Shown piece by piece: positions 5,640-13,004 of a stretch of DNA of 18,111 nt (positions are counted from its first letter, which is position 1; each line of letters opens with the position of its first letter). The translations under genes and the position numbers were made by a program. Location: positions 1-18,111 of the forward strand of contig DAHWJX010000146.1 of the NCBI GenBank assembly GCA_027343965.1, in the 5' to 3' direction. The notes under the pieces are model-generated. The model worked only from the letters and a program-made list of their open reading frames with translations. It did no database searches and was not told the origin of the DNA. This DNA comes from JAKACU01 sp021821185. Lineage in GTDB: Bacteria > Bacillota > Bacilli > Alicyclobacillales > SLC66.

Positions 5640-5978
5640 TTGCAAGATATTACAGCTCAAGATGTCATTTCAGGTATGAAGACGCATTTTGATACGAAAG
5701 CGGCAGATGGTGTACGCGCGGTTGTGGTGTACCAGTTGGCTGGTGATCATGGTGGCGTTTGGACGATACGCGTAAAAGACGGGATGCTTGAAGTGGATGA
5801 AGGTATGGCAACAGGTGCGGTTGATGCCACTGTTTCTTTGACAACAGATGATTTTGTCAAGATAGCTCTAGGTGAGATTAATCCCATGAGCGCATTTATG
5901 AGTGGCAAGATTAAGGTAGACGGCAATCCTTTTGTGGCACAAAAGATGCAAGGTCTGTTTACAAGGCCATCCACGTAG
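5640..5978 (+). CDS. SCP2 sterol-binding domain protein
   Basis: This is a stand-alone SCP-2 fold protein of 112 residues, a fold that binds lipids such as fatty acyl chains. Diagnostic parts are the strand pair VYQLAGDHGGVWTIRVKDG, the ATVSLTTDDFVKIALGEINPMSAFMSGKIKVDGN segment (the TIAL..GEINP..A.MSGKIKVEG-type motif), and a final helix KMQGLF. Bacterial members are short, soluble and of unknown physiological substrate. Start TTG 5640 has GGAGG (5627-5631) at about 8 bases upstream. In-frame ATGs lie further upstream (5604, 5613) but without a suitable ribosome site, so the longer 126-residue form is less likely. The gene ends at a bidirectional terminator. Confidence 0.88.
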   Translation: MQDITAQDVISGMKTHFDTKAADGVRAVVVYQLAGDHGGVWTIRVKDGMLEVDEGMATGAVDATVSLTTDDFVKIALGEINPMSAFMSGKIKVDGNPFVAQKMQGLFTRPST

Positions 5979-5982
5979 GCAA

Positions 5983-6012
5983 AAAGGTGCAACGCAAACG
6001 CATTGCACCTTT
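5983..6012. terminator. Bidirectional terminator
   Basis: AAAGGTGCAA (5983-5992) pairs with TTGCACCTTT (6003-6012) with a 10-base loop. TTTATTTTC follows on the plus side and AAAAA precedes it, which gives a T-tract on the minus strand. It lies between the convergent SCP2 gene and the 61-residue acidic gene, so it should serve both. Confidence 0.9.
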
Positions 6013-6024
6013 ATTTTCTTTTGG

Positions 6025-6210
6025 TCAATTCTCGTCTTCATCGACAATGACCAAATCATTGCGCAAAATAGGCTCGCCTTCCGGATAGTTTTGATTAACC
6101 ACACCCCCACCTTCATCCATCATACGATAGATACCTTCATCAATATCTTCATGAACGGGCTGTTGGTAGTCCGATTGGCTTGGTTGCATCGAGTCCTTGA
6201 CTTGCCTCAT
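6025..6210 (-). CDS. Small acidic protein of unknown function
   Basis: The minus strand encodes 61 residues. They start MRQVKDSMQPSQSDYQ and contain EDIDEGIYRMMDEGGGVVN, then PEGEPILRNDLVIVDEDEN. There is no signal peptide or membrane helix, and the C-terminus is strongly acidic. The ribosome site AAGGCGGGTGAT (minus strand, about 6231-6220) lies about 9 bases upstream of ATG 6210 and matches the anti-SD well. The gene has its own terminator at 6012-5983. It is divergent from the aconitase gene and overlaps its promoter region. I do not recognise the family; the ribosome site and terminator are the main reasons to call it a gene. Confidence 0.65.
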   Translation of the reverse strand: MRQVKDSMQPSQSDYQQPVHEDIDEGIYRMMDEGGGVVNQNYPEGEPILRNDLVIVDEDEN

Positions 6211-6215
6211 TGTAA

Positions 6216-6244
6216 TTAAATCACCCGCCTTATTGTGGTATAAT
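6216..6244 (+). promoter_or_regulatory. Extended -10 promoter of the aconitase gene
   Basis: TGGTATAAT (6236-6244) is a perfect extended -10. TTAAAT (6216-6221) sits at 17-bp spacing and is a partial -35. The 5' leader is about 80 bases and contains the palindrome AGGAATTCCT (6266-6275). CcpC and CodY sites known from B. subtilis citB are not recognisable here. Confidence 0.75.
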
Positions 6245-6332
6245 CGTCAGCGAATCCCTATCTAAGGAATTCCTCTTCATCTTAGGATGTGGAGCGTCAC
6301 GGAGATTATGTAAGGAAAGAGAGGTTATATTG

Positions 6333-9044
6333 ATGTCAGGAGTATTAGATCCATTTAAAGCAAAAAGCCAACTGAATGTTGGCGGAAAATCTGTGCTCTA
6401 TTATCGTTTGCAGCAATTAGAAGATGCTGGTCTGGCAACCGTCTCGCAATTGCCTTTTTCTATTAAGATTTTGCTTGAAAACGTATTACGTAAATTGGAC
6501 GGTTACGTTATCACGGAAGATCACGTGAAGCAATTGGCGAATTGGTCGCCGAAACTTGAAGACGCAAAAGAAGTTCCCTTTATGCCTGCACGCATTTTGC
6601 TACAGGATTTTACGGGTGTGCCTGTGGTGGTTGATTTGGCAGCCCTTCGCCAGGCTATGCATCGCTTGGGTGGCGATCCGAAGAAAATCAACCCGCTCGT
6701 TCCGGTTGATTTGGTCATCGACCATTCTGTACAGGTAGATGAGTTTGGACAAGCAGTGTCGCTTGAGGAAAATGTCAACTTAGAATTTGCACGTAATGAA
6801 GAGCGTTATAAGTTTTTGCATTGGGCTACGAAAGCTTTTGAGAACTTCCGCGTGGTTCCTCCATCAACGGGAATCGTGCATCAAGTTAACTTGGAATATC
6901 TGGCATCCGTTGTGCAAGTTCAAGAAACGGAAGCTGGCCTGGTGGCCTTCCCTGACTCTTTAGTGGGGACGGATTCTCATACCACGATGGTTAATGGTCT
7001 GGGTGTATTTGGTTGGGGCGTTGGTGGTATTGAGGCGGAAGCTGGCATGCTCGGTCAACCCTTGTACTTTGTGACACCGGAAGTTGTTGGATTTCGCTTA
7101 AAGGGACGTTTGCCTGAAGGGGCAACAGCAACCGATCTTGCTTTGACGGTGACAAATATATTGCGTAAAAAAGGTGTCGTCGGGAAGTTTGTCGAATTTT
7201 TTGGTGCGGGTCTTAGCAGCATGACGCTTGCTGATCGTGCAACGATTGCCAACATGGCTCCTGAGTATGGGGCGACCATGGGATTTTTCCCTGTGGACGA
7301 AGAAACGCTTCACTATTTGCGGTCTACAGGTCGCGAGGAAAGCCATATTGCTGTTGTGGAAGCTTATACGAAAGCCCAAGGTCTCTTCCGTACCGATGAG
7401 ACGCCAGATCCAGTGTATTCCGATGTCGTTGAGCTTGATTTGTCTACGGTAGTGCCAAGCCTAGCCGGACCCAAGCGCCCGCAAGACAAAGTGAATTTGG
7501 ATGCTATGAAAACGAAGTTTGAAGAGATTTTGGAACTACCTATCAAACAGGGCGGGTTTGGTCTTACCAAAGAACAAATCGACAAGACGGTAACCGTGAC
7601 CCAAGAAAATGGCTTGATCTCGCAGATGAAAGCGGGTGCGATTGCGATCGCGGCCATTACTAGTTGCACAAATACATCAAACCCATCCGTCATGTTGGCG
7701 GCAGGGCTCTTGGCCAAAAAGGCAGTCGAACGCGGTTTAACTCGTTGCCCTCATGTTAAAACAACATTAGGTCCTGGTTCGCGTGTCGTCACAGAGTATT
7801 TGGACAAATCAGGAACATTGCCTTATCTTGAACAACTCGGCTTTTATGTCGTTGGGTATGGTTGCACGGTCTGTATCGGAAATAGCGGCCCATTAATCCC
7901 AGAAGTAGAAACGGCTATTCGCGACCAGGAGCTTACTGTTGCGTCTGTCCTCAGTGGTAATCGCAATTTTGAAGGGCGTATACATCCCTTGGTCAAAGCG
8001 AATTATCTCGCATCACCACCTCTTGTTGTGGCTTATGCGATTGCTGGAACCGTTGATTTGGATCTTGCCACAGAGCCACTCGGCTATGACGCTGAGGGTC
8101 AAGCTGTCTTCTTACGGGACATTTGGCCAACCTCCAAAGAAGTGGATGAGGCGATTGCAAGCTTTGTCACGCCTGAATTGTTCACAGCAAAATATCATCG
8201 TGTACTTGAGTCCAATGAGCGATGGAATGCGCTGCCAACCCCTGAGGGTGAATTGTACGATTGGGACAAGGAATCCACGTATATTCAAGAACCGCCATTT
8301 TTCGAAGGAATTGAACATGCTGATTTGTCTATAGCCCCTATCGAAAAAGCACGCGTCTTAGCCTTATTGGGCGATTCGGTAACGACAGATCATATTTCTC
8401 CTGCGGGTGCGATTAGCACAAAGGGCCCTGCGGGACAATTTCTTATGGAACATGGTGTGCAAGCTAGTAATTTTAATTCGTATGGTTCTCGCCGAGGTAA
8501 CCATGAAGTTATGATGCGCGGTACATTTGCCAATGTGCGTATTCGCAACGAAATGGCGCCAGGAACAGAAGGCGGCGTTACCACCTATGTTCATTCAGGC
8601 GATGTACTGCCGATTTACGATGCCGCGATGCGCTATGTTGAAAGTAATGAACCTACCGTAGTGATTGCTGGCAAGGAATATGGAACGGGCAGTTCAAGAG
8701 ACTGGGCAGCTAAAGGGACATACTTACTGGGCGTCAAAGCAGTCATTGCTGAAAGTTTTGAGCGGATTCATCGGAGCAATCTCGTAGGGATGGGAGTACT
8801 GCCCATCCAGTTGGATCCCGGTAGCAACTGGCGAACACTAGGCATTACTGGTCAAGAAACGTTTACAATTCATGGATTGGATGAGCAAATTGCACCGCAT
8901 AAACGCGTGTCTGTAGAAGCGACGAAAACGGACGGCACGTCATTTACGTTTGATGCAACCGTTCGTTTGGATAGTAATATAGAAATTGATTACTTCCGAC
9001 ATGGTGGCATTTTGCAAATGGTCCTCCGCAATTTGATGAAATAA
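6333..9044 (+). CDS. acnA: Aconitate hydratase A (aconitase, AcnA/CitB type)
   Basis: Aconitase interconverts citrate and isocitrate through cis-aconitate in the TCA cycle, using a [4Fe-4S] cluster. The 903-residue protein has the expected cluster ligands: C445 in AITSCTNTSNPSVM, and C511 and C514 in GYGCTVCIGNSGPL. N-terminal domains 1-3 (about 1-600) carry SLVGTDSHTTMVNGLGVFGWGVGGIEAEA. The swivel domain 4 (about 690-903) has LLGDSVTTDHISPAGAISTKGP, SNFNSYGSRRGNHEVMMRGTFANVRIRN, and GKEYGTGSSRDWAAKGTYLLGV with the substrate-binding Arg and Ser residues. Length fits the AcnA/IRP1 class. Apo-forms of this class bind mRNA in Bacillus, so a regulatory role is possible by family. Start ATG 6333 has GAGG at 6321-6324 with 8 bases between; TTG 6330 is closer than ideal. 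A strong terminator follows. Confidence 0.97.
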   Translation: MSGVLDPFKAKSQLNVGGKSVLYYRLQQLEDAGLATVSQLPFSIKILLENVLRKLDGYVITEDHVKQLANWSPKLEDAKEVPFMPARILLQDFTGVPVVVDLAALRQAMHRLGGDPKKINPLVPVDLVIDHSVQVDEFGQAVSLEENVNLEFARNEERYKFLHWATKAFENFRVVPPSTGIVHQVNLEYLASVVQVQETEAGLVAFPDSLVGTDSHTTMVNGLGVFGWGVGGIEAEAGMLGQPLYFVTPEVVGFRLKGRLPEGATATDLALTVTNILRKKGVVGKFVEFFGAGLSSMTLADRATIANMAPEYGATMGFFPVDEETLHYLRSTGREESHIAVVEAYTKAQGLFRTDETPDPVYSDVVELDLSTVVPSLAGPKRPQDKVNLDAMKTKFEEILELPIKQGGFGLTKEQIDKTVTVTQENGLISQMKAGAIAIAAITSCTNTSNPSVMLAAGLLAKKAVERGLTRCPHVKTTLGPGSRVVTEYLDKSGTLPYLEQLGFYVVGYGCTVCIGNSGPLIPEVETAIRDQELTVASVLSGNRNFEGRIHPLVKANYLASPPLVVAYAIAGTVDLDLATEPLGYDAEGQAVFLRDIWPTSKEVDEAIASFVTPELFTAKYHRVLESNERWNALPTPEGELYDWDKESTYIQEPPFFEGIEHADLSIAPIEKARVLALLGDSVTTDHISPAGAISTKGPAGQFLMEHGVQASNFNSYGSRRGNHEVMMRGTFANVRIRNEMAPGTEGGVTTYVHSGDVLPIYDAAMRYVESNEPTVVIAGKEYGTGSSRDWAAKGTYLLGVKAVIAESFERIHRSNLVGMGVLPIQLDPGSNWRTLGITGQETFTIHGLDEQIAPHKRVSVEATKTDGTSFTFDATVRLDSNIEIDYFRHGGILQMVLRNLMK

Positions 9045-9061
9045 GTACAATTGATTAACAT

Positions 9062-9090
9062 TAGCCCTCCTCTACAAAGGAGGGCTATTT
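9062..9090 (+). terminator. Terminator after aconitase
   Basis: TAGCCCTCCT (9062-9071) and AGGAGGGCTA (9078-9087) form a perfect 10-bp stem with a CTACAA loop and a short TTT tail. It lies 17 bp after the stop of the aconitase gene, so glucokinase is likely a separate unit. The stem is GC-rich. Confidence 0.85.
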
Positions 9091-9172
9091 AACGAAACTC
9101 GCAACATGCTAGGGATGCCTGATAGGAAGGAATACGCTAATCTATCTTCGAAAAGTGAGGTGCAGTACCGGC

Positions 9173-10069
9173 ATGTTGGCATTGGGTGTTGATTTGGGTG
9201 GTACTAAAATTCGTGCTGGGCTCATGCAAGACGACGGCAGTGTTGCACATGTAATGGAATGTAAGACATTAGCGTATCGTGGATCGGATGCGGTGATTAG
9301 CGATATGGTAAAGCTAATGCAACAGCTCATGCAATGCGTTGATAAAAAGGATGTTCGGGGTATCGGTATAGGTTCGCCTGGTCCGCTTAATGTATCTACA
9401 GGTGTCGTGGAATCACCGCCCAATCTGCCGGGGTTTGAGCAAGTGCCACTACGATCACGTATCGAGTCAGTGATGCAACTTCCTACGTTTCTTGACAATG
9501 ATGCAAGTGTCGCAGGCTTGGCAGAATATCGCTATGGGTGTGGTCGCGGGTCAAGTAGTATGCTTTATATGACGATCAGCACGGGAATCGGTGGTGGCGT
9601 TGTGGAACATGGGCAAATTATACGTGGTCGCCGATGCATGTCTGCTGAATTTGGTCATGTATCGATCGATGCAATAAATGGGAAGCTTTGCACGTGTGGT
9701 AATCGTGGTTGTTTAGAAGCGCTGGCATCAGGTCCAGCTATAGCGGAGACTGCCTCACGCGTGTTTTCCCGCCCCATGACAACGCAAGAGGTGGGACAAC
9801 GCGCTCACGATGGCGATTCGTTGGCTCAGAAAATCTTAGATGACGCTTTTGATGCACTAGGGGCAGGGCTGGTCAATCTTGTTCACGCTTTTGATCCAGA
9901 ACGTATCGTGCTAGGCGGTGGTGTGACGCAAATGGGATCCATGTTACTTGATCATGTGTCACATTATGTCGTGACGCATGTCATGCCGCCTTATCGTGAT
10001 GTATCATTTTATTTTGCTCATTTGCGGCAAGATGTCGGCGTGATTGGGGCAGCATGCTTAGTTCCCTAG
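9173..10069 (+). CDS. glcK: ROK-family glucokinase
   Basis: This enzyme phosphorylates glucose to glucose 6-phosphate with ATP in the cytoplasm; other ROK sugars such as mannose or N-acetylmannosamine are possible. The 298-residue protein has the ATP-binding DLGGTKIRAGL, the substrate loop GIGSPGPLN, the catalytic DNDASVAGLAEYRYG, the glycine-rich STGIGGG, and EFGHVSID (H162). The zinc-finger CxCGxxGC is C173-T-C175-GNRG-C180. The C-terminal phosphate loop is LGGGVTQMG. The presence of the Cys cluster and H162 supports GlcK rather than a ROK repressor, and no helix-turn-helix precedes the kinase domain. Start ATG 9173 has GAGGTG at 9157-9162, 10 bases upstream. An in-frame GTG at 9155 would need a ribosome site that is not present. 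Gene symbol follows the usual Bacillus name for this class. Confidence 0.92.
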   Translation: MLALGVDLGGTKIRAGLMQDDGSVAHVMECKTLAYRGSDAVISDMVKLMQQLMQCVDKKDVRGIGIGSPGPLNVSTGVVESPPNLPGFEQVPLRSRIESVMQLPTFLDNDASVAGLAEYRYGCGRGSSSMLYMTISTGIGGGVVEHGQIIRGRRCMSAEFGHVSIDAINGKLCTCGNRGCLEALASGPAIAETASRVFSRPMTTQEVGQRAHDGDSLAQKILDDAFDALGAGLVNLVHAFDPERIVLGGGVTQMGSMLLDHVSHYVVTHVMPPYRDVSFYFAHLRQDVGVIGAACLVP

Positions 10070-10080
10070 GAAGTAAATGA

Positions 10081-10126
10081 GGCCTTTGCTGTTCAGAACA
10101 ATCAGCAAAGGCCGAGTGTGTTTTTT
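10081..10126 (+). terminator. Terminator after glucokinase
   Basis: GGCCTTTGCTG (10081-10091) and CAGCAAAGGCC (10103-10113) are a perfect 11-bp stem with an 11-base loop. TTTTTT at 10121-10126 follows after seven bases. It lies between the convergent glucokinase and 629-residue membrane protein genes. A T-tract on the minus strand is lacking, so it is mainly for the plus strand. Confidence 0.85.
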
Positions 10127-10128
10127 AC

Positions 10129-12018
10129 TTATTTCAAGGACGTTGTTCGTAAACTGTGATCGACGATCGATTGAATCGTAATGGGTGCAACTGAACTGGC
10201 ATAGTAGGATACGGTTACGTGATCTCCAGCTTGTACAAAGGGTACCACGTTAGGATCGATAGATAACGATGCTCTATAGGCTACGCCGTTCACTAAGAAC
10301 AGCCAATATTCTTTAACTGCTGCACTATTTGCGCCACTTGATTGAAGTAAACTGCCTACGCGCGATATGACGCCTGTTGTTGTGGTTAGACCAGTTGCTG
10401 CCCCCGTTGTTCCCGTGTTCGCTCCTGCCAAATAAGCTTGCCATCCAGCAACAGCATCGCTCATCGTGCCTGCGATAACCGGTTGGGCGACGTTTTTCGG
10501 ATCCGTAATGGCAACTTGCTGCACGATCCCCGATTGATTGACGACGGGAGCGATATAGGCGAGTGTACCAGCGACATTGTATAACAGAGCACGTCCCGAC
10601 TGTAACGACGTGTTGAGAGTCGCACCGTCGATGCGTTGTGAGATGGAAAGGTCATTTTGAAGACCGGTAAATGGTGTGAAAGTCACTTGGTTGGTTTCGG
10701 CATCAACAAGAATGACACCCGATAAGGAGTTGTCACCAGGGTTCGGCGAGGTCATTGGAATCTCCCAACCGAGCCCACCGTTGCCTAAAAGAACGTTATA
10801 CGGAGTGGCATGAACAGGTTTTGTAGCGAGCTGATGTGTTAAGGACGATGCAATAAAGCCCGCGCGATCCCACCCAAAACGTTGCGCTTCGTTTTGGGCA
10901 AAGTTAGGCCCGACAATTTGGCTGACCCAAGAAGGTTGCTGCCCTAAAGGGTAATAGCTCACGCGTCCTGTGGTCGGATCTGTGATGGCAGAGCCGACAA
11001 TAACACGGGTGACCAAGCCCGCCAAGCCAGGTGCTGGCTCATATAACGATGTTACCCAAAAGCCGTTACCTGACGGATCAATCTCCCAATCTGACGTTCC
11101 AATGATTTTTGTCGGGAAATTCTGGTACAATACGCGCGCGAGATTGTATGAAAAACCTGCCTTAGGCGTGATTATGTACGATTTGGTTAAAACAAGGACT
11201 GGCTTAGCGGAAGGATTGTTTGCCGATGTCCACACATAGCCAGGGGAAATGTGGCGTGTGAGCCAGATCAATCCGTTATTGTAGTCTAAAGGCGATGTCC
11301 AGACCAATTGACCATGATAACGTACTAAAGATAAACCACTTTGCGATACATGGTATTGCGGTCCTAAGGACCCGATCGCATTCGATAACACGAGACTAGC
11401 GCTGTCGCGTTCTACGATGGGCACATCATTGACCGCTATGAGCGGCAAAGTAGACGTAGTTTTAGCATGGACTAAGTCGACTTGTGGGCCATAGGTGAGT
11501 GCGGCAGAAAGGTTAACCGCCGTGCCTGAGATCATGAGCGCAACAATAAAAGCTGCTGCGGTGCCGATGACTAGCATGGATAGTGGCCCTAACTTTTGTA
11601 ACGCTTTTCGCATACTTTCAATGGAACCCGCAACCCCTCCGGTTTGGTTGATGGGTCTAGGGCCTTTAGGCTGCCGGGTACCTTGGTAGATGGACCATAC
11701 GATAAGTCCGATCGTAATTAAGCCACCAAAGCTAAATACCGTGATAATCACAACGACAAGTATAGCGATGGCAATATACATGGCTGTTTTATTTCGTGTC
11801 AAAAGCGGAAAGGAACGTTCCAACACGTATCGGATACCACGAACGGTTGCCGCCAGCAAGACAATAAAAACAAGAAATGGAATGGTGATTGCCGGAAAGT
11901 AGCCAGTGAAGTATTCGATGATGGCTAAGATGACGACAGCAATGCCCATCATCCCATAACCGCGAAGTGGAAGGTGCCTTGGACCCCATCCCATTACCAC
12001 GGCAATCATCAGCAACAA
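10129..12018 (-). CDS. Large multi-helix membrane protein with extracytoplasmic domain, unknown function
   Basis: The minus strand encodes 629 residues from TTG 12018. The first 170 or so contain about five to six hydrophobic helices: near 2-9 (incomplete), 21-38, 39-60, 79-97, 98-112 and 147-170. A linker with QPKGPRPINQ lies between helices. The remaining 450 residues are soluble, Ser/Thr/Gly-rich and presumably face outside; they include SPGYVWTSANNPSAKPVL and GVILVDAETNQVTFTP, but no catalytic motif I know. No signal peptidase site is clear. The start is problematic. The best ribosome site GGAGTGA (12055-12049) leads at 6-bp spacing to GTG 12042, which is in frame, but its fourth codon is TAG (12033-12031). 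TTG 12018 and ATG 12009 have no ribosome site. The gene may be started by reinitiation, be interrupted, or carry a sequencing error. It is divergent from the ABC ATPase. Function is not recognised. Confidence 0.75.
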   Translation of the reverse strand: MLLMIAVVMGWGPRHLPLRGYGMMGIAVVILAIIEYFTGYFPAITIPFLVFIVLLAATVRGIRYVLERSFPLLTRNKTAMYIAIAILVVVIITVFSFGGLITIGLIVWSIYQGTRQPKGPRPINQTGGVAGSIESMRKALQKLGPLSMLVIGTAAAFIVALMISGTAVNLSAALTYGPQVDLVHAKTTSTLPLIAVNDVPIVERDSASLVLSNAIGSLGPQYHVSQSGLSLVRYHGQLVWTSPLDYNNGLIWLTRHISPGYVWTSANNPSAKPVLVLTKSYIITPKAGFSYNLARVLYQNFPTKIIGTSDWEIDPSGNGFWVTSLYEPAPGLAGLVTRVIVGSAITDPTTGRVSYYPLGQQPSWVSQIVGPNFAQNEAQRFGWDRAGFIASSLTHQLATKPVHATPYNVLLGNGGLGWEIPMTSPNPGDNSLSGVILVDAETNQVTFTPFTGLQNDLSISQRIDGATLNTSLQSGRALLYNVAGTLAYIAPVVNQSGIVQQVAITDPKNVAQPVIAGTMSDAVAGWQAYLAGANTGTTGAATGLTTTTGVISRVGSLLQSSGANSAAVKEYWLFLVNGVAYRASLSIDPNVVPFVQAGDHVTVSYYASSVAPITIQSIVDHSLRTTSLK

Positions 12019-12030
12019 GGGCGCTAAAAG

Positions 12031-12055
12031 CTAGACATACACGAGGAATCACTCC
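12031..12055 (-). other. Ribosome site, GTG start and in-frame TAG of the membrane protein gene
   Basis: Reading on the minus strand, GGAGTGA (12055-12049) is followed by GTG 12042, TAT, GTC and TAG 12033. The codons CTT TTA GCG CCC then lead into TTG 12018 in the same frame. The extended peptide would read MYV(amber)LLAPLLLMIAVVMGW, which completes the first membrane helix. A second overlapping start, ATG 12038, also stops after four codons (TAG 12026-12024). Confidence 0.7.
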
Positions 12056-12137
12056 ACACTGCAGGATAAGACAATATTTTACCATTTTTATATTGGAAAA
12101 GCGATGTGCCTGTGTAATCCTGTTGCGCGCACAATCA

Positions 12138-12166
12138 TAGACCGCGTACAAGAAGTCAGGTAAAAT
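12138..12166 (+). promoter_or_regulatory. Promoter of the ABC ATPase-addB-addA operon
   Basis: TAGACC (12138-12143) and TAAAAT (12161-12166) are separated by exactly 17 bp, a good match to a vegetative promoter. It is 37 bp upstream of the ABC ATPase start. No other obvious promoter precedes addB. Confidence 0.55.
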
Positions 12167-12203
12167 ACGAGAAACACATGATTTGATAGATGGGGTTGTA
12201 CAC

Positions 12204-12986
12204 ATGGAATCTTTGATCTCTGTTCAAAATGTCAGTATTTCACGTCAAGGTCGTTTTTTATTGCATGATGTGACATGGGAGACAATGCGTTCGCAGCATT
12301 GGGCTATTTTAGGGGCGAATGGCGCAGGGAAAACGACGCTTTTACAAACTGTTCTTGGGTATTTATGGCCAAGTAAGGGCCGCGTTCATGTGCTCTCCCA
12401 TCAGTTGGGTCACTACGACGTACGGGAGTTGCGAAAATCGATCGGGTTTGTCAGCACCAATATGGATGCGCGACTTGAAGCAGATCAGTCTGCCTTAGCC
12501 ATTACGGCAAGTGGTCGCTATGCGGCATATGGACTTTATGAAAATATTTGCCAAGAAGATCGCGAGCAAGCGATGCACTTTCTGTCCATGATGGATGCCG
12601 ATCAATTGGCTACCGAGCCTTATCGGCTTTTGTCGCAGGGGGAGAAACAAAAAGTATTGATTGCCCGTTCCTTGATGGCGCATCCATCAATACTCATTTT
12701 GGATGAACCATGCAATGGACTTGATTTCCCATCGCGCGAGCGACTGATCCAAACGATCCAAAAGCTTTGTTCTACGCTCGATGCACCACAGGTGTTGTAT
12801 GTAACGCACTACCCAGATGAAATCATGCCTGCTATTACGCACACATTACTTCTTCGCGATGGGACAATTGTGGGAGCGGGACTAAAACAAGAGATGTTGA
12901 CGCAGGAAAGTTTATCAGCGACGTTTGGAATCTCTGTACACGTGAAGTTTCAAGACGGCTACCCGGTGGTTCGCCTGAAGCATTGA
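12204..12986 (+). CDS. Orphan ABC transporter ATP-binding protein (YlmA/ModF-like)
   Basis: This is a single-domain ABC ATPase of 260 residues. It has Walker A GANGAGKTTL (about 36-45), a Q-loop region, the signature LSQGEKQKVLIARSLM, Walker B SILILDEP with the catalytic Glu, D-loop NGLDFPS, and H-loop VTHYPDE. The central stretch with ASGRYAAYGLYENI is like COG1119 (ModF/YlmA), members of which are usually found without a cognate permease gene. None is seen here either. The start ATG 12204 has a weak GGGG eight bases upstream; TTG 12183 is possible but unsupported. The gene ends 18 bp before addB, so it is likely in the same transcript. It may pair with a permease elsewhere or act without one; the substrate is unknown. 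Confidence 0.85.
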   Translation: MESLISVQNVSISRQGRFLLHDVTWETMRSQHWAILGANGAGKTTLLQTVLGYLWPSKGRVHVLSHQLGHYDVRELRKSIGFVSTNMDARLEADQSALAITASGRYAAYGLYENICQEDREQAMHFLSMMDADQLATEPYRLLSQGEKQKVLIARSLMAHPSILILDEPCNGLDFPSRERLIQTIQKLCSTLDAPQVLYVTHYPDEIMPAITHTLLLRDGTIVGAGLKQEMLTQESLSATFGISVHVKFQDGYPVVRLKH

Positions 12987-13004
12987 GAAAAGAGGGATGT
13001 GTTT

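Noticed and set aside
5932..6219. Plus-strand ORF of 95 residues after the SCP2 gene
   Set aside because: It overlaps the end of the SCP2 gene, runs through the terminator hairpin and has no ribosome site. The opposite strand ORF at 6025-6210 has both a ribosome site and a terminator.
7190..7196. Perfect TGTCGAA (0A box) inside the aconitase gene
   Set aside because: It encodes part of GKFVEFFG in a conserved coding region, with no promoter nearby; a heptamer is expected by chance in 18 kb.
11789..12205. Minus-strand ORF of 138 residues over the start of the membrane protein gene and the ABC ATPase promoter
   Set aside because: It is out of frame with the 629-residue gene, has a low-complexity mix of residues, and its start is at the ABC ATPase start codon region with no ribosome site.
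12999..13004. GTG 12999 as the addB start
   Set aside because: It is two bases from AGAGGG, too close for initiation; GTG 13005 has 8-base spacing.
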